Part shown: positions 51,580-60,346 of the stretch, piece by piece
How the letters are laid out: each line of letters opens with the position of its first letter
Position numbering within the stretch: position 1 is the stretch's first letter
Source: Paenibacillus rhizovicinus
Lineage (GTDB): Bacteria; Bacillota; Bacilli; Paenibacillales; Paenibacillaceae
Length of the DNA: 64,000 bases
Reading direction: 5' to 3'
NCBI RefSeq assembly: GCF_010365285.1
Contig: NZ_CP048286.1
Span: forward strand, 2,866,501-2,930,500
Position numbers and translations under genes: made by a program
The notes under the pieces: generated by a model
The model's database searches: none
What the model was told of the DNA's origin: nothing
What the model saw: only the letters and a program-made list of their open reading frames with translations

Positions 51580-52592
51580 TTGACCGCGCCTCCTTCCGCC
51601 AACGCCTGCTCCAGCGTCTGCTTGCCGCCGTCCAGCAGCCAGCACAGCGAGCGGTGATTAGGGCCGAGCTCGTACATCGGCGGCAGCTCCGCGCATTTGG
51701 CGAACGCATGCGGACAGCGCTCCATGAACGGGCAGCCTGACGGCGGATCGATCAGATCCGGCGGCGAGCCTTCGATCGGAACGAGCCGTTCCTTGTTCGC
51801 CCCGCCATGCTTCGGAAGGGACTGAAGCAAGCCTTGGGTGTACGGGTGACCCGTCCGATAGAAAATATCCTCGACGCTTCCCTCTTCCATCACCATGCCG
51901 CCGTACATGATGACGACGCGGGTACATACTTTGGCAACGACGCCGAGATCATGCGTAATGAGGACGATCGCGGTGTCGGACTGCTCTTTGAGCTTCTGAA
52001 GCAGATCGAGCAGCTGCGCCTGGATCGTGACGTCGAGCGCCGTTGTCGGCTCGTCCGCAATGAGCAGCTCCGGGCTGCACGAGAGCGCCATCGCGATCAT
52101 GACGCGCTGGCGCATGCCGCCGCTGAATTCATGCGGATATTGATTCACCCGGCGTTCCGGCTCATTGATGCCGACCTTGCGCAGCATCTCGACCGCTTCG
52201 CGAACGGATTCCTCTTTGCTCAAGCCCCGATGCCTGCGGATGACTTCCGCGATCTGCATCCCGATCTTCTTCACCGGATTGAGAGACGTCATCGGATCCT
52301 GAAAGACCATGGCGATCCGATTGCCGCGGATATGGCGCCATTTCTTCTCCGGCAGCCCGCGCAGGCTCTCGCCGCGGAAGCGAATATCGCCGCTCCGTAT
52401 TTCGCCCGGCGCAACGATCAAATCCATGATCGCCTTCGCCGTGACGCTCTTGCCGCTTCCCGATTCGCCGACGATGCCGAGCGTATCCCCCGCGTCGACG
52501 CGGAAACTGACGCCTCTTACCGCCTGGTTCTCGCCGGCCCGGGTATGGAAAGAAACTTTCAAATTGTCGACCGTCAGCAGCTGTTCTGTCAT
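51576..52592 (-). CDS. oppD: Oligopeptide ABC transporter ATP-binding protein (OppD type)
   Basis: 338 residues. Walker [10 protein letters not shown], signature F-S-G-G-M-R-Q-R, Walker [12 protein letters not shown], then the C-terminal Cys-rich extension ([16 protein letters not shown]) that often binds an iron-sulfur cluster in OppD proteins. GAAGGAACG lies before the ATG. Works with OppF as ATPase pair under the OppB/OppC channel. Confidence 0.93.
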   Translation of the reverse strand: MTEQLLTVDNLKVSFHTRAGENQAVRGVSFRVDAGDTLGIVGESGSGKSVTAKAIMDLIVAPGEIRSGDIRFRGESLRGLPEKKWRHIRGNRIAMVFQDPMTSLNPVKKIGMQIAEVIRRHRGLSKEESVREAVEMLRKVGINEPERRVNQYPHEFSGGMRQRVMIAMALSCSPELLIADEPTTALDVTIQAQLLDLLQKLKEQSDTAIVLITHDLGVVAKVCTRVVIMYGGMVMEEGSVEDIFYRTGHPYTQGLLQSLPKHGGANKERLVPIEGSPPDLIDPPSGCPFMERCPHAFAKCAELPPMYELGPNHRSLCWLLDGGKQTLEQALAEGGAVK

Positions 52593-52619
52593 CGTTCCTT
52601 CACTCCTCGTGGCCGCGGT

Positions 52620-53462
52620 TTACCGTTTGCCCAGCTTCGGCTCGAAGCCGACCCGCAATATATCGCCCAGCACGTTGAAGCTGAGCACCGTCAAGAAAAT
52701 CAACACCCCTGGTAATATGGCCAAATACGCCGCTTGGAACATCAGACCTTGCGCGCCGTTCAGCATACTGCCCCAAGTGGCATTCGGCGCTTGCACGCCA
52801 AATCCGAGGAAGCTGAGCGACGATTCCATCATGATCGCCGAAGCGACGTTGTTCGTCGCGCTGACGATAATGACGGACACCAGGTTCGGCAGGATATGCC
52901 GCCAGATAATGCCGAACGCCCCCTGCCCGGAAGCTTTCGCATAGAGTACATACTCGCGTTCCTTGAGCGCCAGCGTCTCAGCACGAATAATCCGGGCGAT
53001 GCTCATCCACATCAAGAGCGCGATTATAACGATCAAATTGCCGACGCTCGGCCTGAGATAAATGCTGAGCAGCAGCAGGATCAAGAAAGACGGAATAGAC
53101 ATGATGATTTCCAGGAAACGCATCAGCAGGGTATCGATCCACCCGCCGAAATAACCGCTGATGACGCCGATTGCAACGCCGATGCTCGTCGACAGAATCA
53201 TGGCCAGAAACCCGACCGTCAGCGATACGCGTCCGCCGTACAACGCCCGTGCAAAATAATCCCGTCCGTAATCGTCCGTTCCGAACCAATGGCCCGCACC
53301 CGGGTGCACCAGCTTCTGCGGAGTCATCTCATTAGGATCTTTGGACGACAGGAAGGCGAAGACGGCCGCCAATACAAACACGACGAGCACAAGGATCGCG
53401 ACGATCCCCAGCTTGTTCGTCATCAATTCTCTGCCGACATTGCGCCATTTGCTCCGATTCAT
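52620..53462 (-). CDS. oppC: Oligopeptide ABC transporter permease (OppC type)
   Basis: 280 residues from ATG 53462 (GAGGTGA 4 bases upstream). N-terminal OppC_N helix, six membrane segments, F-G-T-D-D-Y-G-R-D near the first loop and the EAA-like cytoplasmic loop K-A-S-G-Q-G-A-F-G-I-I-W. The longer frame to 53519 lies inside oppB and is not needed. Overlaps oppB by lying within 4 bases of its stop region, fully in operon order B-C-D-F. Confidence 0.9.
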   Translation of the reverse strand: MNRSKWRNVGRELMTNKLGIVAILVLVVFVLAAVFAFLSSKDPNEMTPQKLVHPGAGHWFGTDDYGRDYFARALYGGRVSLTVGFLAMILSTSIGVAIGVISGYFGGWIDTLLMRFLEIIMSIPSFLILLLLSIYLRPSVGNLIVIIALLMWMSIARIIRAETLALKEREYVLYAKASGQGAFGIIWRHILPNLVSVIIVSATNNVASAIMMESSLSFLGFGVQAPNATWGSMLNGAQGLMFQAAYLAILPGVLIFLTVLSFNVLGDILRVGFEPKLGKR

Positions 53463-53466
53463 GTGC

Positions 53467-54417
53467 TCACCTCGTTGTTTTGATTCGTGGATCGGCAAAG
53501 CCGTACAGAATGTCCGCAAGCAGATTGCCGAGAATCAGCATGACGGACGAGAACAGCGTAATCCCCAGAATGACAGGGTAGTCCATCCCTCGTACCGCCG
53601 TCATCCCGAGCGATCCGATGCCCGGCCAGGAGAAGACGGTCTCGGTTACGATCGCCCCCGTCACCAGTTCGCCCATCGACATCCCGAGCAGCGTGATGAT
53701 CGGCAGCAGCACATGCTTCATTACATGGCGGAATAGGATCGTCCGTTTGCCGGAGCCGAACGCATATTGGATTTGAACATAGTCTTCTTTCAACTGACTG
53801 ATCGTACTCGAACGGATGTACCGCACATAGGTGGATAGGAAGCTAATCGCGAGCACCGAGCAAGGCAGGATCCCATGCTTGATGACATCGATCGCGCTTT
53901 CCTTCCCGATCGTGTGCATGCCCATGCTCGGCAGCCAGTGCATCTTGATGGAGAAGAAATAAACGAATAGAATCGCGAGCCAGAACAACGGAACCGATAT
54001 GCCCACATACGCGAACAAGTTGACGAGCTTATCGATCCACTTATTGCGGTTCGCCCCGGCCAACAGTCCGAGCGGAATGGCGAGCAGCACCGCGAGCGCT
54101 ATTGCCGAGCCCATTAAACCGGCCGTAGCCGGCAGTCGCTCCACGATTTGTTTCATCACCGGCAAATGGTTGATGAGCGAATAGCCCAGATTGCCGCTCA
54201 GGCTTTCTTTCAGCCAGATACCGTACTGCACATAGCCCGGCTTGTCCAAGCCAAGGTTGTGACGGACGCGTTCAATATCGTCCGCATGCATGTTCGGCGT
54301 CACGAATGACAGCACCGGATCCCCGGGAGCGGCCTTCACGAGCGCGAAGCACACGAGCGAAACAAAGAACAGCATCGGTATAGTTTGCAAGAGTCTTCGA
54401 ACGATTAGTCGTCTCAT
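53467..54417 (-). CDS. oppB: Oligopeptide ABC transporter permease (OppB type)
   Basis: 316 residues. OppB/DppB topology with six membrane helices, N-terminal R-L-L-Q-T-I-P-M-L-F-F-V-S-L, D-P-V-L-S-F and the late W-P-G-I-G-S-L-G loop with D-Y-P-V-I-L-G. Forms the peptide channel with OppC. It is 73 bases after the binding-protein gene; that gap holds a strong hairpin with T-run, so permease level is probably lower than that of the binding protein. Confidence 0.92.
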   Translation of the reverse strand: MRRLIVRRLLQTIPMLFFVSLVCFALVKAAPGDPVLSFVTPNMHADDIERVRHNLGLDKPGYVQYGIWLKESLSGNLGYSLINHLPVMKQIVERLPATAGLMGSAIALAVLLAIPLGLLAGANRNKWIDKLVNLFAYVGISVPLFWLAILFVYFFSIKMHWLPSMGMHTIGKESAIDVIKHGILPCSVLAISFLSTYVRYIRSSTISQLKEDYVQIQYAFGSGKRTILFRHVMKHVLLPIITLLGMSMGELVTGAIVTETVFSWPGIGSLGMTAVRGMDYPVILGITLFSSVMLILGNLLADILYGFADPRIKTTR

Positions 54418-54446
54418 AGTAGCTGCTCCCCGGACAGAATGACGGC

Positions 54447-54477
54447 AAAAAAATAAGCTGGATGTACCAGCTTATTT
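54447..54477 (-). terminator. Terminator/attenuator between binding protein and oppB
   Basis: Perfect 11-bp stem AAATAAGCTGG/CCAGCTTATTT with a 5-base loop followed by a long T-run on the minus strand, 14 bases after the binding-protein stop. A good rho-independent terminator inside the operon. Confidence 0.8.
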
Positions 54478-54490
54478 CTCGCGCTCATCC

Positions 54491-56116
54491 TTATTTCAAG
54501 TAAAGTTTAGAAGGATCTTCGAAGATAACGACCGGTTTTAGCACGGCTTGGTCCAGACCGCCGTATTTCTTATCGATCGCTACGATCGTTTTGGTGTATG
54601 CGATCGGATAGACCGGCGCATCTTCAGCCACGATCTCTTGCATCTTCTTGTAGAGGTCGCCGCGTTTAGTTGTATCGCCTTCAGCCGCGCCTTGTTGGAA
54701 GAGGCTGTCCACTTCTTTGTTGGAGTAGTGGAAGAAGTTCGAGTCTGCGTCCGTCGTGTAGAGAATGCTGTACGCATCCGGGTCGTAACCCATGATATAT
54801 CCGCCGGCCAACAGATCATAGTCGGTTGTTTTCGTATCCTGCAATTTCGCGCCGAATGCGGAAGCGTCCAAGGTGTCGATCGTAACTGCTACGTCGATTT
54901 TCTTCAATTGTTGCTGCACATACAGAGCAATGGCCTCTTGCGCCTTGTTGCCGCCCGATACGATGAAACGGAGTTTCAGGTTGCTTACGCCGGCCGCTTT
55001 CAGCATTTCTTTCGCTTTAGCCTCGTCATAATCGAAGCTGGCCACGTCGTTATCGAAGTAAATGTTATCGGATGCCAAGATCGATTTTGCAGGATCTGCA
55101 TAGTCGCTGGACATGTACGTTGTCGTAATCAGATCGTCCCGGTTCAGCGCGTAAGACAACGCTTGGCGAACTTCTTTCTTGCCGAGTACGCCAGAGTCGC
55201 TGATCTCGTTGAACATCAGATAGGACAGACGGCCTTCGCTATAAGGCTTGATTTCGAAATTGTTCGTCGCTTCAATCGGAGCTACGTCTTGCGGATCCAT
55301 TAATTTCACGTTGATCTCGCCGTTTTGCAGCGCCAGGTTAGCAGCATTCGTGTCTTTCGCGATGCGGTACGTGATGGAATCCAAATGCGGCTTACCGCCG
55401 AAATAGTTATCGAAGCGCTCCAGCGTTACATACTCGCCGGTTTTGTATTCTTTGAATTTGAACGCGCCGGAACCGACAGGTGCAGCGTTCTTCGTGCTTT
55501 TCTCGATGTCGGCTTCGTTCTCGAAGATATGCTTCGGAATCGGGGACACTTGGACAAGCGTCGCTTCGAATGCCGGAGCAACTTGCGGAAGCTTGAATTC
55601 AACCGTCAAGTCGTCGACTTTCACCGCTTGGATCGGTTTGCCGTTGATGATAAAGTTCGTTCTCAGCAAGCTGTTTTGCTTCTCGTCGAGAATCTTATCG
55701 ATCGTGAACACGACATCGTCGGCTGTCAGCTTCTCGCCGTCATGCCAAGTCAGACCGCTTTTCAATTTCAATGTATACGTTAATTTATCTGCGGAGAGAT
55801 CCAGGCTGTCCGCCAGATAGAAGGTTTTCTTGCCATTGTTAACTTGGAACAGCGGCGCGTACAGCGCTTGGTCGATCGTCAGGCTGACACGGTCGCCTGC
55901 GTAGTTAGGGTTAAGAATTACAGGATCTGCTCCAACGGCAATAATCAAGTTGCCGCCGTCTTTCGGTTGATCGCTCGCAGCAGGCTCCGAGTTGTTCGCC
56001 GGCGCATTCCCGGTGTTAGACGTGTTATTGCTGTTGTTGTTCCCCCCGCAAGCACTGAGAAGCAATGTTAAAGATAGTAATACGACTGCCCCAAAATAAC
56101 TTTTGCGCATACGCAT
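54491..56116 (-). CDS. Oligopeptide-binding lipoprotein (family 5)
   Basis: 541 residues. Signal peptide with lipobox L-L-S-A-C (Cys23) and Asn/Ser-rich linker. SBP_bac_5 domain features: G-A-D-P-V-I-L-N-P-N-Y, L-K-S-G-L-T-W-H-D-G-E-K-L-T-A-D-D-V-V, and R-Q-A-L-S-Y-A-L-N-R. It binds oligopeptides outside the membrane for OppBCDF. First gene of the operon, with a promoter at 56166-56194 and two Spo0A-box-like sites farther upstream. GAGGAAGAG lies before the ATG. Confidence 0.93.
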   Translation of the reverse strand: MRMRKSYFGAVVLLSLTLLLSACGGNNNSNNTSNTGNAPANNSEPAASDQPKDGGNLIIAVGADPVILNPNYAGDRVSLTIDQALYAPLFQVNNGKKTFYLADSLDLSADKLTYTLKLKSGLTWHDGEKLTADDVVFTIDKILDEKQNSLLRTNFIINGKPIQAVKVDDLTVEFKLPQVAPAFEATLVQVSPIPKHIFENEADIEKSTKNAAPVGSGAFKFKEYKTGEYVTLERFDNYFGGKPHLDSITYRIAKDTNAANLALQNGEINVKLMDPQDVAPIEATNNFEIKPYSEGRLSYLMFNEISDSGVLGKKEVRQALSYALNRDDLITTTYMSSDYADPAKSILASDNIYFDNDVASFDYDEAKAKEMLKAAGVSNLKLRFIVSGGNKAQEAIALYVQQQLKKIDVAVTIDTLDASAFGAKLQDTKTTDYDLLAGGYIMGYDPDAYSILYTTDADSNFFHYSNKEVDSLFQQGAAEGDTTKRGDLYKKMQEIVAEDAPVYPIAYTKTIVAIDKKYGGLDQAVLKPVVIFEDPSKLYLK

Positions 56117-56165
56117 GATGTCTCTTCCTCTCTCTTGTCTATCATGATGTTTCTAATCTCCTAGT

Positions 56166-56194
56166 ATAGTACACTGGATTACTCGGGATTGCAA
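56166..56194 (-). promoter_or_regulatory. Sigma-A promoter of the peptide importer operon
   Basis: TTGCAA (56189-56194), 17 bases, TACTAT (56166-56171) on the minus strand, 49 bases before the binding-protein start. Confidence 0.65.
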
Positions 56195-56292
56195 TCATGA
56201 AACAAATTCCATTTGCTCAGTTTACCAGTTTTGCTCGCTAATTGTGTGTTATTATCCCACAAATGGCAGCCATTTATCAGCGTGTTCATCAA

Positions 56293-56321
56293 ATTGTCGA
56301 AATATAAGGGTTTCTGTCGAA
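56293..56321. promoter_or_regulatory. Two tandem Spo0A-box-like sites
   Basis: ATTGTCGAA (56293-56301) and TCTGTCGAA (56313-56321) share the full core TGTCGAA with the Spo0A box TTTGTCRAA. The cores are 20 bases apart, two helical turns, same orientation. They lie about 100 bases upstream of the peptide importer promoter. Confidence 0.55.
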
Positions 56322-56361
56322 TTCATCCGCCTTGCCGACGAGGACGGCTGTTCTGCAAGCA

Positions 56362-56393
56362 GAAGCCCCCGACCGGATTTGGTCGGGGGCTTC
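56362..56393. terminator. Terminator-like hairpin
   Basis: Perfect 13-bp GC-rich stem GAAGCCCCCGACC/GGTCGGGGGCTTC with a 6-base loop, 24 bases after the stop of the hypothetical gene at 56418. No strong T-run. Confidence 0.6.
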
Positions 56394-56417
56394 CGGGATG
56401 ACGGCGCCGTTTGCGTG

Positions 56418-56972
56418 CTATTCCACTTTCACGTAACCTTCGTACTCCGGATTGCCCCGCAGCTCGTCTTCGTGCCTTTCGGCGCTTTCGTAAGACAGCC
56501 ATTCATAATGGACAATCCCCAGCCGCTCTGCCAACCGATAGGCCGGCGTCATTTCGAACAGCTCCTCGAAATCCTCGCAAGCAAACAGATGATTCAGGTC
56601 GCCGGTTTCGATGGGCTTGTCTCTTTCCACGGTGCCGTTCAAGAGGCCCATCATCGCATCCAGGTTTAATTCGCTTCGATCATGGACGATCTCTTCTTCC
56701 CAATAGCAGCTGTAGTGAGCGATCTGGCTGGTTCTCTCATACAGCGTGAAGGACCACCCATGGTCTTCCGCATAGACGTAATGCAGCAGAATCCCGCCGT
56801 TTTTCGCGATTAAGTCCTCGTTATATTCAAAGATTCCGCCGCTTGGCAGAAGAGTAACCCAATTATTGCGCGCCGGAAATACGTAACCGGACAGCCCGGC
56901 TTTCCGAAGCAGCGCCGCGCCTTCCTCTTGCTTGCCGCTAACCAGGTGGTAACTTTCGCTGAATTCGCTCAT
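56418..56972 (-). CDS. Hypothetical cytoplasmic protein
   Basis: 184 residues, not recognised. Alpha/beta composition rich in Glu and aromatics (G-W-S-F-T-L-Y-E-R and C-Y-W-E-E-E-I). Pattern L-L-P-S-G-G-I-F-E-Y-N-E-D-L reminiscent of small uncharacterised Bacilli proteins. Start ATG 56972 follows AGGGGAGA by 7 bases. No membrane segment. Faces no obvious partner. Confidence 0.7.
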   Translation of the reverse strand: MSEFSESYHLVSGKQEEGAALLRKAGLSGYVFPARNNWVTLLPSGGIFEYNEDLIAKNGGILLHYVYAEDHGWSFTLYERTSQIAHYSCYWEEEIVHDRSELNLDAMMGLLNGTVERDKPIETGDLNHLFACEDFEELFEMTPAYRLAERLGIVHYEWLSYESAERHEDELRGNPEYEGYVKVE

Positions 56973-57024
56973 CCCCACGTCTCCCCTACTCGTTAATGGT
57001 ATCGCTTATGCGCCTGCTGAATGC

Positions 57025-57606
57025 TTAAATAACGACGATGTCCTGCACCTCGTACGGATAATCCATCTGCTTCTTGATATTGGCGACCTCGTCAGGGTCC
57101 AGAAACAGACTGACCAGATAGAGTCCCAAGTCCACGGAGGTGGCCACGCCCCCGCCCGTAATCCGATTTCCTTCATGAACGATTCTCGCTTGAACGACTT
57201 CTTTGCAGTAAGGCGCTAACAGATCATAGGCGAACGGATGCGTGGTCGCCCGTACGTCAGCCAGGAATCCCGCGGCGCCCAGCAACAGCGATCCCGTGCA
57301 CACCGAAACCAAGTAACGAGCCTTCTCGGCTCCCTTCAGCCAATCGGCAAAAGCAGTCTCATTGCGCAGTTCGCGCGTACCCAGGCCGCCCGGAACGAAA
57401 ATCAGATCGTAGGCAGACAAATCCGGCCGGACCCGGTTCGCCTTCATCGTCATGCCAAGCTCGTCCGTGATTTCCTCCTGCATCGCGCAAATATCCCATG
57501 ACGCATCCTTCGTTTTCTCAAAAAACCGCAATCGCGTAATGACATCATAGAAGCCTACAAAGTCCAAAAAGGTGACGCCGTCGAATAAAATAAAAGCTAT
57601 CCTCAT
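57025..57606 (-). CDS. DJ-1/PfpI-family protein (isonitrile hydratase-like)
   Basis: 193 residues. DJ-1/PfpI flavodoxin-like fold: L-F-D-G-V-T-F-L-D at the N-terminus with an Asp in place of the usual Glu, V-P-G-G-L-G-T-R, and the nucleophile elbow V-S-V-C-T-G-S with Cys103. This subgroup includes isonitrile hydratase and AraC-fused sensors; a stress or small-molecule hydratase role is possible. GGGGAGG lies upstream of the ATG. No neighbour shares the operon. Confidence 0.87.
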   Translation of the reverse strand: MRIAFILFDGVTFLDFVGFYDVITRLRFFEKTKDASWDICAMQEEITDELGMTMKANRVRPDLSAYDLIFVPGGLGTRELRNETAFADWLKGAEKARYLVSVCTGSLLLGAAGFLADVRATTHPFAYDLLAPYCKEVVQARIVHEGNRITGGGVATSVDLGLYLVSLFLDPDEVANIKKQMDYPYEVQDIVVI

Positions 57607-57797
57607 CCCCTGTACCTCCCCGTTATGGCTCGCTTTCGTCGTATGTCGGTTTTTAGCTGCCCCTCCTCATATATTAGCATATTTTGGAATAATTCTTCTC
57701 CGGCTAGGCAACATTTCGTCGGACAAGCCCGTCAACTAAATAGGAATAGCCGCAGGGCTTAAGGGCATCCTTAAGAGCGACGGCAGTCGTCCAAAAT

Positions 57798-58778
57798 ATG
57801 GAGCTGGAGCTGATGATCATTTCGTATCTAATCGCATTCATCGTGTCCTTTCTGATCGTGTATCTCGTTATACCGCCGCTCGGGAGACTGGCGTTCCGCC
57901 TTGATTTCGTGGACAAGCCCAGGCAGAACGTCGAGCGCAAAATCCATCGCAAGCCGATTCCGCTGACAGCGAGCTACGCCATCTTCGCGGGCTTTATCGT
58001 CACCTATCTGTGTGTCGCAAAAGGATTCACGATGCAGACGGGAGCGATTATTCTCGGCTCTATCTTGCTGCTCGCCATCGGAACTGTCGATGACTGGTAC
58101 AAGACGCGGGGCAAGGATTTTCCGACGCTGCCGAAGTTTCTCGTGCAAATTTCCGCCGCTGTCGTCGTCTACGCCTCCGGCATTACATTCAGCGGGTTCT
58201 ACAATCCCCTCAGCGGCGCATTCGTGAATTTGCCGGAGTGGCTGCAATTCGTCTTGACGATATTATGGATCTTCGGGGTGACGACGGTCATTAACTTCTC
58301 CGACGGCATGGACGGGCTGGCTGGCGGACTTTCGGCGATTTCCGCCGTTACGCTCTTCGTAGTCGCCATGGCCAAAGGGCAATCCGACTCCGCCATGATG
58401 GCGATTATTCTCGTCGGGGTCACGGTTGCCTACCTTCGGTACAATAAACCGCCGGCGCAGGTATTCATGGGCGATGCGGGGGCGACGTTCCTCGGCTTCA
58501 TCCTGGCGGTCATCGCGCTCGACGGCGCGTTCAAACAAGCGACGGTATTGTCGCTCTTCATTCCGATCCTTGCGCTCGGCGTGCCGATCTTCGACAACAT
58601 CTTCGTCGTGCTGAAGCGGCTGCGCGGTGGCAAGCCGATCTATCAAGCCGACGCCAGTCAGGCGCATTACCGTCTGCTGCGCGCCGGCCTCAGTCCCAAG
58701 CAGGCCGTCATGTTCCTGTATTTGATCAACGGGTGCTTGAGCTTGTCGTCGATTATTTTGCTGCTGCTGCAGGTGTGA
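57798..58778 (+). CDS. Undecaprenyl-phosphate sugar-1-phosphate transferase (TagO/WecA/MraY family)
   Basis: 326 residues from ATG 57798 (ATG 57813 also possible), about ten membrane helices. Family motifs: V-D-K-P-R-Q-N, V-D-D-W, N-F-S-D-G-M-D-G-L-A-G-G and M-G-D-A-G-A-T-F-L-G (metal and substrate Asp). The last loop reads A-D-A-S-Q-A-H-Y-R-L-L where TagO/WecA usually have H-x-H-H-R. The reaction would start wall teichoic acid, capsule or other glycan assembly by moving HexNAc-1-P to undecaprenyl phosphate. No glycan cluster surrounds it. Confidence 0.9.
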   Translation: MELELMIISYLIAFIVSFLIVYLVIPPLGRLAFRLDFVDKPRQNVERKIHRKPIPLTASYAIFAGFIVTYLCVAKGFTMQTGAIILGSILLLAIGTVDDWYKTRGKDFPTLPKFLVQISAAVVVYASGITFSGFYNPLSGAFVNLPEWLQFVLTILWIFGVTTVINFSDGMDGLAGGLSAISAVTLFVVAMAKGQSDSAMMAIILVGVTVAYLRYNKPPAQVFMGDAGATFLGFILAVIALDGAFKQATVLSLFIPILALGVPIFDNIFVVLKRLRGGKPIYQADASQAHYRLLRAGLSPKQAVMFLYLINGCLSLSSIILLLLQV

Positions 58779-58857
58779 GGGCAGGTGAGGTTGGGTGGAG
58801 TTGAGTGAGGGAAGGCGAGGTTAGGCGCGAAGTTGAGTGAGGTTGGGTGAAGCTGGT
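58771..58857. repeat. G-rich degenerate short repeats
   Basis: Repeated short words GAGGTTGGGTG, GAGTTGAGTGAGG and AAGTTGAGTGAGGTTGGG, nearly all purine-plus-T with G runs, directly after the transferase stop. May form G-quadruplex-like or slippage-prone structure. Confidence 0.6.
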
Positions 58858-58941
58858 TGTAAAGAATGACGGATGACTGGTGGCAGGTAACGGGTGACTC
58901 CCATTGCATCATTACCAGCAATTGTGATCAACGATCAACCA

Positions 58942-58956
58942 CTAACTTATAGTTAG
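58942..58956. promoter_or_regulatory. Inverted repeat, candidate operator
   Basis: CTAACT-TAT-AGTTAG, perfect 6-bp arms, immediately upstream of the -35 element at 58961. Could bind a MarR- or HxlR-type regulator of the flavoprotein gene. Confidence 0.4.
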
Positions 58957-58960
58957 CTGC

Positions 58961-58989
58961 TTGATAAATATATGTCACTGTATCATAAT
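58961..58989 (+). promoter_or_regulatory. Candidate sigma-A promoter of the LLM gene
   Basis: TTGATA (58961-58966), 17 bases, CATAAT (58984-58989). It implies an untranslated leader of about 220 bases. Confidence 0.5.
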
Positions 58990-59219
58990 ATGAGGGTAGA
59001 TAGTAATAACGGTTATGTTTCCATCCTACATGTCGCCGCGATCGTGCATCAGGCGGCTGCGTCCGCCATACCATCTCGATTCGCGTTAACCTTGCATGCC
59101 CATTGTCTTGACTTGACGAGGCTTGCTTTCGCAATGCGTTCCGGTGCATTGCCTTTGCCTTGATGCCGGACAGACCGGTTTCAAACGCCCCACTCATTAC
59201 ACTTCCAGGAGGTTTTCCT

Positions 59220-60242
59220 ATGACTGATACACGCACCGTGCCGCTGTCCGTCCTTGATCTGGCATCCGTCGTGGAAGGCGGAACGCCAACGGAGTCCTTC
59301 CACAATACGTTGGAACTGGCACAGCTGGCTGAGCGCCTTGGCTATAATCGCTACTGGCTGGCCGAGCATCATAACATGGCGGGGATCGCCAGCTCCGCAA
59401 CGTCCGTGGTCATCGGCTATGTAGCCGGAGGCACGAAACGGATTCGTGTCGGTTCCGGCGGCATCATGCTGCCGAACCATGCCCCGCTCGTTATTGCGGA
59501 GCAATTCGGCACGCTGGAGTCCATGTATCCCGGCCGGATCGACCTTGGCCTCGGACGCGCGCCCGGCTCCGACCAGACGACCGCACGCGCGCTGCGCCGC
59601 GACCTGGCGACGCATGGGCAGGAATTCCCCGAACTGCTGACTGAGCTTCGGGCGTTCTTCAACCCGCCGGCCGACGAGTTCCGGCCGGTACGGGCAACGC
59701 CGGGCGAAGGACTGAATGTGCCGATTTGGCTGCTTGGCTCCAGCGGCTTCAGCGCGAAGCTGGCAGGGGAGCTTGGCCTGCCCTTCTCGTTCGCGAGCCA
59801 TTTTGCGCCGGAGTATTTAATGCCGGCCATTCATCTGTATCGCAGCAGCTTCCGCCCGTCGGAAGCATTGGAGAAGCCGTATATCATGGTCGGCGTCAAC
59901 ATCGTCGCCGCCGACACCGACGAGGAAGCAAAGCGTCTGGCTACTTCGCAGCAGCAGCAATTTCTCAGCTTAATTCGCGGACGTCCCGGCAAACTGAAGC
60001 CGCCGGTCGATAACATGGACGATCTCTGGCAGCCGCATGAGCGCGAGGCGCTGCTGTCCAAATTCCAATTCGGCATAGCCGGCAGCAAAGCCGCTGTGCA
60101 AACCCGCCTGCAGGAAATTCTTAAGGACACGATGGCCGACGAACTGATCGTCACCTCGCAGATATACGACCATCAAGCGCGTCTGCGCTCCTATGAAATT
60201 GTCGCCGAAGCCGCGAATCTCCAAGCGGACAACGGAGCTTAA
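59220..60242 (+). CDS. LLM-class flavin-dependent oxidoreductase
   Basis: 340 residues, luciferase-like TIM barrel. Opening [34 protein letters not shown] and E-Q-F-G-T-L are the usual first-half motifs; [12 protein letters not shown] follows. This subgroup (MsnO8-like) uses FMN or F420-free flavin to oxidise unknown substrates. AGGAGG lies 8 bases before ATG 59220. Terminated by a strong hairpin, so monocistronic. Confidence 0.92.
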   Translation: MTDTRTVPLSVLDLASVVEGGTPTESFHNTLELAQLAERLGYNRYWLAEHHNMAGIASSATSVVIGYVAGGTKRIRVGSGGIMLPNHAPLVIAEQFGTLESMYPGRIDLGLGRAPGSDQTTARALRRDLATHGQEFPELLTELRAFFNPPADEFRPVRATPGEGLNVPIWLLGSSGFSAKLAGELGLPFSFASHFAPEYLMPAIHLYRSSFRPSEALEKPYIMVGVNIVAADTDEEAKRLATSQQQQFLSLIRGRPGKLKPPVDNMDDLWQPHEREALLSKFQFGIAGSKAAVQTRLQEILKDTMADELIVTSQIYDHQARLRSYEIVAEAANLQADNGA

Positions 60243-60250
60243 TGAAACCG

Positions 60251-60297
60251 AAGAGCCGGAAGAACGCATTGCATATGCGTCTTTCCGGCTCTTTTTG
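60251..60297 (+). terminator. Terminator of the LLM gene
   Basis: AAGAGCCGGAA pairs with TTCCGGCTCTT, extended by a further ACGCAT/ATGCGT stem, followed by five T. 9 bases after the stop. Confidence 0.85.
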
Positions 60298-60346
60298 TCG
60301 TTAAATTGCCATTCCCCTGCCAGCCGCATCGCTCACACCGCTGCCT

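Larger units (their letters stand above)
56117..56417. other. Intergenic region upstream of the peptide importer
   Basis: 301 bases holding, from left, the minus-strand promoter, an AT-rich stretch, two 0A-box-like sequences, and a terminator-like hairpin next to the stop of the neighbouring gene. No coding sequence seen. Confidence 0.6.
58779..59219. other. Intergenic region upstream of the LLM flavoprotein
   Basis: 441 bases without a convincing gene. It contains the G-rich repeats, an inverted repeat and a promoter (58942-58989) about 230 bases before the start, then an AT- to GC-mixed leader with no clear structure. The plus-strand frame from 59160 is open but the Shine-Dalgarno supports 59220. 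Confidence 0.5.
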
